Below, one piece after another: positions 27,853-38,810 of a DNA stretch of 64,000 bases (position 1 is its first letter; every line of letters starts with the position of its first letter). The stretch spans positions 286,729 through 350,728 of the forward strand of contig NW_005178620.1 in assembly GCF_000350225.1 (NCBI RefSeq), in the 5' to 3' direction. The notes under the pieces were generated by a model. The model did not search any database. It worked only from the letters and a program-made list of their open reading frames with translations, and was not told the origin of the DNA. Both the position numbers and the translations under genes were made by a program. This DNA comes from Chondrus crispus. Lineage: Eukaryota; Rhodophyta; Florideophyceae; Gigartinales; Gigartinaceae.

Positions 27853-29024
27853 CTCCCCCCGACGCGAGGGCTGGTGTGCTCTTGTTGGTTGTGCGCGGAT
27901 CTGTACGTTTTCCTTTTGCTTGGTGTACAGTGTTGCTTTGAGGGGTTTTGTGAGTATGTCTGCATATTGTTCGGTGGTGGGTATTCGTAGGATTTTTAGT
28001 TCCCCTTTTTGAACTCTGTCGTGCAAGTAGTGGTACCTGATGTCGATACATTTTCTTCATCGTGTTGCTCCCATATTTTTTGCCATTTTCACGGCTGCTG
28101 CATTGTCGACGTGCAGTGTGGGGCAGGGGGTGGTGAGTTGTGCTTCTTGCAGCAATTGGTGGAGCCAGAGAGTTATCGTCGTGCTCTCGGCTGCGGCGAT
28201 GTATTCGGCTTCACATGTGCTTTTGACAACGACCGGTTGCTGTTTTGCTAGCCAGTGCACGGGAGCTCCATTGATAATCGTTATTATTCCCGTGATCGAT
28301 TTCCGTGTGGTCTCGTCATTCGCGTAGTCGGCGTCGGAATACGCGCTGACTTGTACTGTTCTCTTGTTGCTTGCAGGCATCAGTATTCCTTCTTTCCTCG
28401 TGGTTTTTGAGGTATTGCACGAGTCTTTGCGATAGGTTCCAATGTCTCTGCGTGGGTTTTTGAGGGCTCGAGCTAGTGCTGTGGCTGCAAAGGCTATATC
28501 TGGCCTTGTGGTATCTGCTATATAGCGGATTTCCCCTATGGCTTTGCCTTATATCTCTGCAATCTCTGCGCGGATGGGCTCGCTGTCGGTGGGCGGGTCC
28601 ATTCTTATTCCGTCAAGGTACGGTGTTCGCTTTGGATTGCAGTCCTGTTGTGACATGAGCTCAACGACACTGTCTATGTGTTCCGGCTGTGAGAGGTGGA
28701 TTCCCTCTTTCCCGTACGTTATTGACCAATTGAGATATTTGGTCGGTTTGCCCATCCTTTTGACCGTATATTTTCTTTTCAGTGTTTGGTACAGGTCGTC
28801 GATGAGTTGGGTGTGTGACGCGATCGGGAGGAAGTCGTCCATGCTGATACCAATCAATATTGTGCCCTTATCGTTTTGTTTGTGAAACAGTGAGGTGTCG
28901 GATTGCATTTGCGTATATCCATGTCTTTTGAGATAATTGTGGAGTTCTGTTCTGTATGTGTTCGCGGCTGCTGGGGTTCCATATAGGTTCCCTTTCAGTT
29001 CACCGTGAGTGGCGGGGTGTTTAT
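27853..29024 (-). pseudogene. Ty1/Copia pol remnant (RT and RNase H)
   Basis: Minus strand. 29024-28549 encodes the end of RT: LYGTPAAANTYRTELHNYL, then GISMDDFLPIAS in place of the usual YVDD, then KYLNWSITYGKEGIHLSQP. 28380-28057 encodes RNase H: SAYSDADYANDETTRKSI, STCEAEYIAAAE and LHVDNAAAV. 28026-27814 holds its end, RIPTTEQYADILTKPL. Frames change between these blocks. The 5' part of pol is absent because the Gypsy LTR begins at 29025. Clearly a dead copy. Confidence 0.85.
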
Positions 29025-29624
29025 TGTGGTATAACCCCAAACGGAAGTTCGGAAATTAGATTAGGATTAGATCAGCGACAGTAAGGCACGAGCCTTACAG
29101 CTACGCGCGCACACACGTGTCCTCCACGTGTACGGGACGCGTACTACACGTGGACTGTCAGCCCCGACGGCTGACAGCGTTACAGTGTCGGTCGACCGGC
29201 ACTACTGTAGAGTTATGATAGGCTACAATGTACATTAAATATGAGCGGACCGCCGGCGGTGGAGGACGACAAGCACGGACTTGTCAAGGATCCTCCACCT
29301 TGGTCCGCCCGCTTACTTTTAGGTACTTCCGTCCGTTTTACCTAGGAGTCGCACCGCGCGTGGGTTGAGGATGCGCGTAGCACGCCCACGAGCCGGCTCC
29401 ACCTCCGCCCGTCGGTACTGGATCGTCACCCAGTACCGCTCCGGGGCGTCGAGGCGTAGAACCGCTCGCGCGTGCGCGCGTCCTCCCCGATCCCGCTCTA
29501 CCACCGCCACCTCGAGCCCGTGCTCGGTACCGTGGGTGGGCCGTGCTTCTGTCTTCCCGCCGATCGGGGTCTTTCCGAACTGTCAGTACTCACCCCCCTC
29601 GTCGTTGGGGGTGATTATACTACA
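29025..29624 (+). repeat. 5' LTR of the Ty3/Gypsy chromovirus (600 bp)
   Basis: Begins TGTGGTATAACCCC and ends ATTATACTACA, giving TG...CA borders. It aligns without gaps to 41803-42402, with about 7 substitutions by eye (~1.2%). Confidence 0.95.
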
Positions 29625-29625
29625 G

Positions 29626-29642
29626 TGGTCTCCCGACCTAGA
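29626..29642 (+). promoter_or_regulatory. Candidate tRNA primer-binding site
   Basis: TGGTCTCCCGACCTAG starts one base after the 5' LTR; TGG is the complement of a tRNA CCA end. I did not identify the tRNA. Confidence 0.5.
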
Positions 29643-29701
29643 AGACTCTCAAGATCGAACTGAGAAGACTATCGTTTACCTCCGCGTCCGTACGCGTCGA
29701 G

Positions 29702-32263
29702 ATGAGTGGCGAATATCCCACCTCGATTCGCTCGGAGCCCGCCGATGTGCGAGAGGCCGCGCTCCGCGTCCGAGTCGGCGACGGCGACGCTGGTCCTCGA
29801 GACCGCGAACCGTCTCCCGACTTCTCCGAAGGACGCGCTCGCGCGATGTACGATCGCATCGCGGAGTATATCGAAGATGTCCAAACATCCCTCCGTATCG
29901 ACGTCTCCGACAGCGTCTACGCCCGCTGTATGGATGAGTTGCGCTCCCTCCGCGAAGGAAGGTTTGAGCGCGTAACTCAGTCCTTGGAGAACCTGCGCGC
30001 CCTCGTCGACCAGCTACAGTCCCGTTTGGTACTGGTCGAAGAGGCGCGCATCGATTCCCCCGCCGTGGACGCTGCGGGTCGACCCGCGAGTGCAAACTCC
30101 GGAGTTCGACGCGACCCGCAACCCTTCCCATCAGCCGAACAGATGGGAGCGTTCGCGCACATGGCGGCGGAGCTCAACTCAACCCGCCGCCGTGCCCGTG
30201 AGATGGAACAGACCTCGGCCGAGAGGCCGCCCGGAGCCCCCTCGAGTGGGCCCGGTGCCACTGTTCCTCCGGGCGCATCCGGAGCGCACGAGTGGCCCCC
30301 GACTGGAGCCGTCACCAGTCGGAGGGCGGAGGACATCAAGCCGACGGCGGACGCGAACTTCGCGTCCGAGACTCAAGCCCTGCCGTATGCATCCGGAAGC
30401 ATGCGGCAGTCCCGACGGGTACCGGACGAACCCGACCGTGGCCGTGGAGGAGTCGCCCGCGGATCAGGGGAACCGATTCTCCCCTTCGATCCTCGCTGGG
30501 GCGGCTACCAGCCAGCGGATCTTACCGCGCATCCCGGCCCCGTCGACGTCCGAACGTTGCCCGTCACGCCGTTCGGAACGTTGGGCCCCGCCGCACCCGG
30601 GCTCGAGCCCGTCCACACCATGATGCAGGAGTTCAGCGCCGTCGCGAACTACCGCATGTATCGGTTGGACAACACCTCGAGGCTCGTTACCTCGGGTGAC
30701 GCGGGACGGATCGCGAAGTACGTCCAACGCTGCCGTGGGCTCCGTCCCACGATGAAGAGCTTCGACGGTACTGACGCGATTCAGTTGCTCCCGTTTCTGA
30801 AGGATATCCGGATAACCTTCAATGCCCAGCACCTGACCGAAGGTGTGGCAATCCGTGTCTTCGCTTACTTCCTCGAGCGGGACGCGGAGCGGTTGTATAC
30901 GAGTTACACCATGCGCGGCCTCCGCGCCGGCCAGCTCCACGACGACACGAGCTGTCCTGGCCTCGTCAACCAATTTATCAAACGCTAGCTAACCGACGAC
31001 GTGTTGGGGGAAGCGTTTGACGCTGTCGCGTCGGCGCGACAGCTTCCTCACGAAACCGAGAACACGTTCGCAGACCGGCTGGAATCCGCCGCGTTCCGAT
31101 GCACGGCCGTGTTCTCAGAACAAGCTCTCGCGCACTACTTCGTGCGCGGGCTGTCCACTGCGACCCGGGCCGCAGTGGCAGAGACGATGCAAAGGTTGCC
31201 CGGACAACAGAAGACCGAACTCTCAACGATTCGCCGTATCGCAACGGCCCAGGGTACAACCTACCGCGCCCGTCGCGGGTTGCCGCTGCCGGACCCAAAG
31301 CCGGCAGCGAAGGGAGTCCGAACTCCAAGGTCGCACGGAACGAGTTCGCCGGCGACCGCCCTCCACATTGGAGAAGATGAGTGGCAGGCCGACCCTGTCC
31401 TCATCACGCAAGGCTTCGACCGGGCAGGGGGCCGACCCCCTACGCCAGCTTCCACTGGCTCGACCGGAAGCTTCGCAACGGCGTTTGCACACACGCCGAG
31501 GGCCACGGGTGGTCCGAACCACAACATGGCCGAGCTGGATATCTCCCGTCGAGAAGGAGACCGCGGGCTGCCTAACGTGCCTCGACTCACCGATGAGGAG
31601 GCACGCCACGCGGCGACTTTCGCATCGACCGATGGCAGCGCGTACATTTGTTGGCTGTGCCGGACGTACGGCCACGCCATGTACTCGTGCCCGTTCCTGT
31701 CTCCTGAACAACGTCAGTTCACGGCGTACAGGAACTACCGCTATCAGATAGAGACGCGCCCCGGAATGCGCAATCTCATCCAGCAGTCTACGCGGGCAGA
31801 TCCAGGCCCGCGTCGAAGTGACCCGAGCCGATCGGGTGGTGGCGTCCGTTTTGCCCCTCGTGAAGGCGGGTACCGATACCCGGGGACCAATCAAAGGGAT
31901 CGACGTGACCCTCGTCGGATGGATACGCGATATCCCCGTCGAGATGGGCGAGGCGACCGGGGCCGACCCCCGTTGCCCCAAGGGGTACAGAACGCCATCA
32001 TGTACCTCCAAGATTGGGCTGGTGAGACGCACCCCCAGCCCACGGAAGGAGGCGGAGGGGAGCCCGTTCTCTCCGCCCCTCGAATATTGCAACGGCCGGA
32101 CGTTGCAATCCAAGGCCACGAAGTATCCGATTACTTCGTAGAAGATGGCCAGTCGGGGTGGGGAAACCGTCCCCATCCGCGCGGCCAGGGGCTTGTCGAC
32201 GCGCTAGCTAACGATAGCCAAGCGAATAGCACTGACAGCTCGGGTAGTTCGAAAACCCCGTAA
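29702..32263 (+). CDS. Gypsy gag polyprotein (in-frame TAG at 30986)
   Basis: A single frame of ~853 codons broken once by TAG (30986-30988) between FIKR and LTDDVLGEAFDAV. The 428-codon first part has a predicted coiled coil (~50-115), a Pro/Arg-rich middle and a capsid-like region (FLKDIRITFNAQHLTEGVAI). The second part continues the capsid with ENTFADRLESAAFRC and ends in a basic nucleocapsid with the zinc knuckle CWLCRTYGHAMYSC (C-x2-C-x4-H-x4-C). Arg/Gly-rich sequence follows. Capsid and RNA packaging are the expected roles. The same frame and homology-like content on both sides show that the TAG is a nonsense change or a read-through site. Confidence 0.75.
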
Positions 32264-32409
32264 AGACGGTTACGTTCGCGCGGTCGCGTGAACCGTCTTG
32301 TCAAACCAACCTTGACTCGCCCCTATTTGTCCCCGGCGGGGGAGGGGAAGGTTTACCGATATTATTCCCCTCAACCCCGCACAAGCGCACCGAGACACCC
32401 CTAAGCTCG
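32264..32409 (+). other. Gag-pol junction
   Basis: About 150 bases between the gag stop and the first Met of the protease frame. No clear slippery site is seen here, so how pol is expressed from gag is unclear. Confidence 0.3.
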
Positions 32410-33909
32410 GTGCGAAAGGACGAAGACGCTGAGGCAACCGTGAGCCCGGCGCACATGGAGGAAGGCACTGTGGAAACCGTGAGCCAAGTGCCTAACAAGA
32501 AGCGCATCGAACGCGCCAGCGGCCCGACCCAGGGGGACCCGGGGCCGCCAGTAGAATTCAAGCCGCGTACGAACGCGACTTGTCGCGGGGACGCGGCCGA
32601 CCGAAGGGCGCCCCGCGACCAAGGCCGAAGGACGCGGAAGAGAAGTCGGAACCGGCGCCGGCGGCCCAGGGGGAACGATCTCGCCGAGCCGGGCACGCCG
32701 AAGGTGGTCGACGGCGTCATTTGCCTTATGACGTCGAAGATCTACAACGTCCTCGGCTCGATAGCCACGGAGGGAAATGCCTTCATGCCCCGCACGATCG
32801 TCGTTGATACGTGCGCGGGGTACAATCTGGTGAGGAAGGCGGACCTTCCTCCCGATTGGTCGCGGTACGTCATCTGCGACGCGCCACTGCCCCGATTGGC
32901 AGGCGCGAATAGCAACCCGCTTAAGCTCTCGGCCGTCGTACGCCTGGCCGTGCGGTTGAGGAACACGACGTTCCGAATTCCGTTCGTCGTGGCGGACCAG
33001 CTCGCCGTGCCGGTCCTCCTTGGTACGGCCTTCATCGATACACACGTACGAAGTATCGACATCGAAGCTCAACGGTTGGAGCTGCGCCAAGGTGGCTCCG
33101 TTGCCATCGTCGACGGGAAGGGGGAGCCGACTGCCCCAACCAGGCGGCACGGACGTCAGACAAACCGGGCTGACGCACGCGACGAAGCCCCGCAGGCGAT
33201 CCGAATCACCCGCTGGGTTACCATTCCCGCGAGGTCGCAGGCCCGTGTGCGCGTTACGACGACGTGGAGGGGACTCGTGTTTATGGAGCCGAAGCCGTCA
33301 CTCCAACACCGACATGGACTGCGGCTGACGAACGGCGTTGTCGAGGTCCTGCCGAACCAGACCTTCGACGTCATCGTCGCGAACTTTTCGCGACAGGAAA
33401 GGCGGCTTCCGAAGCACACCGTCGTGGGATACGCGAAGCGCAACCCCCTCGCGATCTTGACGCCCGAACGTCGCATCGCCGAGGGGATCGCGCACGCGCT
33501 ACAACTCACCGACTTGACCGATCAAGTCGGAACGGCAGGAGCTGGTCGACCAGGCTCCGCCCAGGGGGCTACCGTTGAGAAGAGAGGAGCCGGTACGGAC
33601 GGCCGACCGGCGAAGTGCCTGCCGCCGGAAGGGGCACTGCAACCGCCTCTAAAAAGGATCCCGAAAATCCGCCGGAGGATTGGGAAAAAGAAATCGACTT
33701 GTCATACGTCGATGATGACAAGTCCCGGGTCCACGTGCTCAAGATGCTCCGTAAGCACTCGAGTCTGTGGAGCGGGGCGCTCGGAACGATCCGAGCGACC
33801 GAACACCGCATTCCCCTCGAACCGGGTACGAAGCCGATACGTTCAATGCCCTACCGAAAGGGGCCGGCTATGCGTGAGATGGTCGCCAAGGAAGTCAACA
33901 AAATGTTGA
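32410..33909 (+). CDS. Gypsy protease region of pol
   Basis: A 499-codon frame. An Arg-rich linker leads to an aspartic protease-like domain: RTIVVDTCAGYNLVRKADL holds the active-site loop as DTCAG where DTGA/DSGA is usual, and VPVLLGTAFIDTHVRSIDI is the conserved C-terminal LLG segment. From 33651 the true coding moves to the frame that carries RT, and the rest of this frame (to 33909) is not protein-like. The junction is an A5 run (CTA AAA AGG), so a -1 slip or a 1-nt indel joins the two. Confidence 0.7.
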   Translation: MRKDEDAEATVSPAHMEEGTVETVSQVPNKKRIERASGPTQGDPGPPVEFKPRTNATCRGDAADRRAPRDQGRRTRKRSRNRRRRPRGNDLAEPGTPKVVDGVICLMTSKIYNVLGSIATEGNAFMPRTIVVDTCAGYNLVRKADLPPDWSRYVICDAPLPRLAGANSNPLKLSAVVRLAVRLRNTTFRIPFVVADQLAVPVLLGTAFIDTHVRSIDIEAQRLELRQGGSVAIVDGKGEPTAPTRRHGRQTNRADARDEAPQAIRITRWVTIPARSQARVRVTTTWRGLVFMEPKPSLQHRHGLRLTNGVVEVLPNQTFDVIVANFSRQERRLPKHTVVGYAKRNPLAILTPERRIAEGIAHALQLTDLTDQVGTAGAGRPGSAQGATVEKRGAGTDGRPAKCLPPEGALQPPLKRIPKIRRRIGKKKSTCHTSMMTSPGSTCSRCSVSTRVCGAGRSERSERPNTAFPSNRVRSRYVQCPTERGRLCVRWSPRKSTKC

Positions 33910-36900
33910 ACGCAGGGGTAATCGAACCCGCGAGCACCGAGTGGGCGTCTCCCGTGGTGCTCGTACCGAAGAAAGACGGCTCTCTTCGGTTCTGCGTGGA
34001 CTACCGGCGTCTCAACGCAAAGACAGCAGCGGATTCGTATCCGCTGCCCCGGATGGACGACTGCATCGATTCGCTCGGAGATGCAGCCGTATTCACGACG
34101 TTGGACTGCAATTCCGGTTATTGGCAGATCCCCGTCGCTCCAGAAGACCGGGACAAGACCACGTTCACTACGCATATGGGAACGTTTCGCTATTTGCGTA
34201 TGCCGTTCGGGCTAAAAGGGGCACCGGCCACCTTCCAACGTGCCCTCGACATCATCCTATCTGGCGTCCGATGGCAGATATGCCTCGTCTACCTGGATGA
34301 TGTCATCGTGTTCTCCCGTACGCACGGAGAACACGCAAAGCATCTCGATACTGTCTTGAGCTTGCTGAGGAGCGCCGGAATCTCCCTCAAGCTCAAGAAG
34401 TGTAGCTTCTTCCAACCGAAGGTGCACTACCTGGGGCACGTCATTTCCCCAGGTAAGCTGAGCGTCGCCGAAGCGGCGGCGGACGCCTTCAAGACGTTCA
34501 CGTTTCCGAGGACGTTGACGCAGGTGCGCTCGTACCTCGGAGCGTGCAACGTCTACCGCCGCTTCGTGAAGGGGTTCGCGAAGATTGCGCGCCCATTAAC
34601 GGACATGACGCGCAAGGACGCGGACCCCAACTTCGACGACCCGACCGAGCTGCAACTTCAAGCGTTCGAAGCGTTGAAGGAGCGGATGATTTCCCCGCCG
34701 ATCCTAGCATTGCCGCGGTACGGTCGGCCGTACATGATCGACACGGATGCTAGTGCCTACCAACTGGGCTGTACATTGCTCCAGGAACACGAAGGCGCCA
34801 ACGACTGGCGCCCCGTGGGGTATTGGTCGTACTCACTGTCCGATAGTAAGCGCAACTACAGCGCTACGGAACGCGAGTGCTTTGCCGTAGTGCGGGCCGT
34901 ACGCACACTACGGCCGTACATCGAAGGTACCAAGTTCACCGTCCGGACGGACCATGATGCCCTCCGATGGCTTATGTCCCTCACGGAGAGCTCCGGAAGG
35001 CTTACCCGGTGGCGACTGCGTTTGGCGGAATACGACTTCACCATCCAGTACCGCCCCGGGCGCGTGCCCCAGGTGCCCGATGCCCTGTCACGCCTCGTGT
35101 CGCCAAGGGTCACCGACGACCCTCGCCCAGTCGTCGAGGTGGATGACGACATTCCCACCTTCGATGCGGGTACGACCGTTCGTGACATGTCGGACGAGCT
35201 CGCGGACCACGTCTGTACCGCGAGCTGCGATCACAAGGCCGTCCATGTCTTCCTGACAACAAGGAACCAAGCCGGATCGCGAAGAGGTTCGTGCGTCCGT
35301 ACGCGCGACGAGCCGAGGGGCGACGACGAGGCCCCCGCTCTTGAAGGACCAACCTCGTTCTGGGAGGAGAACGACGAGTTCGACGCTGTCGACATCGAGC
35401 GCGCCGAACAACCCGAAGTTGGCGCGCCCGCCTCCACGGTCGCCCCTCCGCAGGACGACCTTCCGGCCCCTCTTACGTTAGAGGAGATAGCCGAAGAGCA
35501 GCGCGTGGATGACTTCTGCCACACCGTACTGGCACGACAGTCAGAGTCCCAGGACTCTGCGTTCTTCGAGGACCACCACGGGGTGCTCAAACGGAGACAC
35601 CCCTTCGACCCTGACATCGTGCAGGTTGTGGTGCCACGGACGCTACGGGCTCGGCTTCTACAGCTCTGCCACACACCAACCATCGCGGGGCACCCGGGCC
35701 AGAACCGTATGTACTTTGCGCTCCGTCGCGAGTACTACTGGCCCCATCTCGCTGCAGATGTCGCAGCTACGGTGCGAGGGTGCCGAAAATGCGCGATGAA
35801 CCGTGTTAAGTTGCGGAAACACCTCAACCGTTTGAAGTTGTTTTCGGCAACACGGCCGCTCGAGAGCCTCGCCATCGACATCTTGGGACCGTTACCCAAG
35901 ACGAAGGCATGGAAACGGTTCCTTCTCGTAATTACGGACCGTTTAACCAAGCTGACTCAAGTTGTGGCACTGCGGACCGTAACCGCGTACACGGTCGCCG
36001 TCGCGTTCTGCGACGCGTGGGTATTTAAATACGGCGTCCCACGCTCGCTAATGTCGGATAACGGACCGCAGTTTAACGCAAAGTTCTTCCACAGCACGTG
36101 CCGTGTCCTGGGGGTGACGAACTTGTACACTTCGGCGTACCACCCCCAGACGAACGGGCAGGTCGAGCGATACAACCGGACGATCGCTTCGATGTTACGC
36201 AATTACGTCGGCGAACATCAGGACGACTGGGACGTGTACGTGGGGCCGCTCACGTACGCGTACAACTCCCACGTACATCGTACGACGAGTACCACGCCCT
36301 TCGAGCTCGTCTTCAGCCGACCCCCGCCGGAGTTCTTTCTACGTAGAGCCGACGGTGACGCGCCCCCGTCCGATAGGGGCAACGCGCGCGCTGAGTTCCT
36401 CAAGACGTTGGACGACACGATCCAGAAGGCGTACGGGAGCCTGCGCCGGACGCAGGCTCAGTACAAGCGCGACTTCGATAAGCGCGTCAGACGGCTCAAC
36501 GCACGTATCAAGTCAGGTAATTACGTCTACCTAAACCCCATCGATGGGGCAAGGACGTCCAACAAACTCGCGTCGCCCGCCGTGGGGCCATACCGGGTGC
36601 TTGCCAACGACCGGCGAACCATCATGATCGATCGTGATGGTGTCACCGAGCGCGTCTCCGCAGACCGCTGCGTATTCGCGCCTCCACCGACGGGCGCGGC
36701 GCGGGCGAGCACGACTACCCCAAGTGACCTTGCCGACAAGGTCACCAAGGGCACGCAGTACGCGGTCGAACGACTACTCCGGCATCGAGCCTTGGAGGAC
36801 GGAACTACGGAGTTCCTCATCAAGTGGGCGGATTACGACACGCCCACCTGGACCGCGCGGACTCACGTCCCGGAGGAGTTGGTGTCTCGTTACGCCGAAC

Positions 36901-36962
36901 GCCTCCGGAGACGCACCGGCAGAGACCTCGTCTCAGACGCGAACGCGGACGCTCGCGCTTAA
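33615..36962 (+). CDS. Gypsy pol: RT, RNase H, integrase, chromodomain
   Basis: A 1115-codon frame, open throughout. RT: SLRFCVDYRRLN, AVFTTLDCNSGYWQIP, MPFGLKGAPATFQR and CLVYLDDVIVFS (YLDD at 226-229). RNase H: RPYMIDTDASAYQLG, TERECFAVV, FTVRTDHDAL and QVPDALSRL (~370-494). A variable acidic region spans ~495-640. Integrase: an HHCC finger (GHPGQNRMYFALRREYYWP ... CRKCAMN, ~690-730), then ESLAIDILGPLPK (Asp), SLMSDNGPQFNAKFF (Asp) and TNGQVERYNRTI (Glu). C-terminus: a chromodomain, QYAVERLLRHRALEDGTTEF then LIKWADYDTPTWT (~1045-1100), which marks the chromovirus clade and is thought to guide integration to particular chromatin. The polymerase is complete in content. Confidence 0.9.
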   Translation: MPAAGRGTATASKKDPENPPEDWEKEIDLSYVDDDKSRVHVLKMLRKHSSLWSGALGTIRATEHRIPLEPGTKPIRSMPYRKGPAMREMVAKEVNKMLNAGVIEPASTEWASPVVLVPKKDGSLRFCVDYRRLNAKTAADSYPLPRMDDCIDSLGDAAVFTTLDCNSGYWQIPVAPEDRDKTTFTTHMGTFRYLRMPFGLKGAPATFQRALDIILSGVRWQICLVYLDDVIVFSRTHGEHAKHLDTVLSLLRSAGISLKLKKCSFFQPKVHYLGHVISPGKLSVAEAAADAFKTFTFPRTLTQVRSYLGACNVYRRFVKGFAKIARPLTDMTRKDADPNFDDPTELQLQAFEALKERMISPPILALPRYGRPYMIDTDASAYQLGCTLLQEHEGANDWRPVGYWSYSLSDSKRNYSATERECFAVVRAVRTLRPYIEGTKFTVRTDHDALRWLMSLTESSGRLTRWRLRLAEYDFTIQYRPGRVPQVPDALSRLVSPRVTDDPRPVVEVDDDIPTFDAGTTVRDMSDELADHVCTASCDHKAVHVFLTTRNQAGSRRGSCVRTRDEPRGDDEAPALEGPTSFWEENDEFDAVDIERAEQPEVGAPASTVAPPQDDLPAPLTLEEIAEEQRVDDFCHTVLARQSESQDSAFFEDHHGVLKRRHPFDPDIVQVVVPRTLRARLLQLCHTPTIAGHPGQNRMYFALRREYYWPHLAADVAATVRGCRKCAMNRVKLRKHLNRLKLFSATRPLESLAIDILGPLPKTKAWKRFLLVITDRLTKLTQVVALRTVTAYTVAVAFCDAWVFKYGVPRSLMSDNGPQFNAKFFHSTCRVLGVTNLYTSAYHPQTNGQVERYNRTIASMLRNYVGEHQDDWDVYVGPLTYAYNSHVHRTTSTTPFELVFSRPPPEFFLRRADGDAPPSDRGNARAEFLKTLDDTIQKAYGSLRRTQAQYKRDFDKRVRRLNARIKSGNYVYLNPIDGARTSNKLASPAVGPYRVLANDRRTIMIDRDGVTERVSADRCVFAPPPTGAARASTTTPSDLADKVTKGTQYAVERLLRHRALEDGTTEFLIKWADYDTPTWTARTHVPEELVSRYAERLRRRTGRDLVSDANADARA

Positions 36963-37789
36963 GGAGGGGGCCCTCCACCGCTCCGCTCCGTTGCAGTTAA
37001 AGGCAGCCCCTCGCGGTATGACAGAAACCTTAAGAACGGAAGGACAGGTGTCTCTAGAGGCACCAGCGAACTCGTGAGGATGCGAAGACGTCGAGGCGCA
37101 CCGGCGGCCAAGCCATCCGACAGCCGCCGCCGGCAAGAGGGAGGAGGACAGACAGGACGTACGGCAAAATAGCACACCCGCCGAACCGCCGGCAAGGTGG
37201 GGGATGCCCTGGTCTCACCAGGGCCGTCAACCCGCAGGCGAGCCGGTCCACCCGACGGAAGACCGGATCATCGTCCGGTCGCCGTGCGCAGTGTACGAGG
37301 AGACGTGCGAGACACGCAGACGGAGGTTATGCAGCATAGGGCCGCATTCGGTGGAGCGCGCCACAAGACAGTTGCCAAAGGGGGATCGGGCGAGAGCAAC
37401 CCGATCGGAGGGTCAGTGTTATACCCCCACGGACTCGAGACACCTCGAAACAGCGACCGACGCGTGCCTCATGATGCGGAAAATGACGAGAACAGGAGAA
37501 CGTTACACGTGAGCGGCGCTCGGCGATGCACGACACGCGCCAACCACGCTCGCGCCGTCACCAAATCACCGCCTCCCCCAGCCTGCGAAATTAGCAAAAA
37601 ATAATCAAGGGGAGGAAATTACCCTGGCACGTGCCTTGCGGGCATGGGCACGGTAGCACAGCCACCGACGACCGGTAACAAGGTGAACGACGCCGCCCCA
37701 TGGGTACACACGTCCGCCCCCGGTCCGAATACCGGACGGACACCGCGACACCATACGCGCCCCCGAGCGGCAAGAGCACGGAACAAGAG
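36963..37789 (+). other. 3' non-coding region of the chromovirus, first part
   Basis: GC-rich sequence after the pol stop. The ORFs on both strands are short and Arg/Pro-rich, as expected by chance at this GC content. Nothing recognised. Confidence 0.4.
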
Positions 37790-38810
37790 CGTCCGCTACG
37801 CCCGCGCCCTCGCCCGGAATGGCGAGGGACGCGCCAGACGAAGACAACGCGCTGTGCCCCGCCCTGGACGACGAAGGGGCGGGACGTGAAGACAGACGTT
37901 CGCTGCGCCGCGCGCCCTCACCCCGAGTGGCGAGGGACGCGCGACAGGTAAAGACCTCCGTTCGGCACTGCGCCCTCGCCCCCGAAGGGCGAGGGGCGCG
38001 GGGTCTCAGACATACCCCGCCGCGCACGCCCTCGCCGCCGACGGCGAGAGGCCTCAAGGAGAATACGGGCTCTCGCGCGCCCCTGCCCTCGCCGCCGACG
38101 GCGAGAGGCCTCAAGAAGGACGACCGCCGCACGCGCCCTCGCAACCGATAACGAAAAGCACCGGGTAAAGAAATTTGCCGAGGGCTGGCGCTCCCGCCAT
38201 CGACGGCGAGAGACGCGAGCAAAGAAGAAGACGTACGCCGACGCGTCCGCCACCTCGCCCCGATTGCGACAGGCGCGCGGGCGAGAAGAAGAATGCCGTT
38301 CGCGCTCGCGCCTCGCCCCGATGGCGAGAGGCGCGAGCGACGAAAAGGACGAACGGCGCACGCGCAGCGCCCCCGCCACCGATGGCGGACGTCGCGCGAA
38401 GAAGAAAACGTACGTCCACGCGTCCACCCCCTCGCCCCGATGGCGGGGAGGGCACGCGCGAAGAAGAATAAGTACGTCCACGCGTCCACGCCCTCGCCCC
38501 GATGGCGAGGGGCGCACGCGGGCAAGAAGCCGGAGCGCGAGGAGCGCTGGAAAAAGTCCTCGGGGAGCGCCGCGGGCCGAGCTTGCGAGGCCCAGGCGCT
38601 GCCAAGAGGACACGGCAAACATAAGGGTCGTCGCCGTGCGTCGTCTCGCGCCGTGCCCTCGCCATCGGCGGCGAGGGCTGGCAAACACAAGGGTCGTCGC
38701 CGTGCGTGGTCTCGCGCCGCACCCCGGCCACGGACGGCGAGAGGTATCGAGAAGAACGCGCGCTGCGCGGCCTGCCCTCGCCCCTACGGCGAGAGGCACC
38801 ATGGAGACAA
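37790..38810 (+). repeat. Array of hairpin-forming repeats in the chromovirus
   Basis: About 15 units spaced roughly 50-70 bp apart. Each contains a short palindrome of the type GCCCTCGCC-(CCGA)-GGCGAGGGGC. The stems are conserved while loops and spacers vary: compensating variants such as CCCTCGCCG with CGGCGAGAG occur. Spacers contain purine-rich GAAGAAGA and ACGTCCACGCGTCCAC segments. ORFs crossing the array on both strands are by-products of the repeat. Confidence 0.7.

Noticed and set aside
29626..29642. Half-tRNA priming from an internal tRNA-Asp segment
   Set aside because: Nine bases resemble an internal tRNA-Asp stretch, but the site starts with TGG as for an ordinary 3' CCA primer. 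The evidence does not decide.
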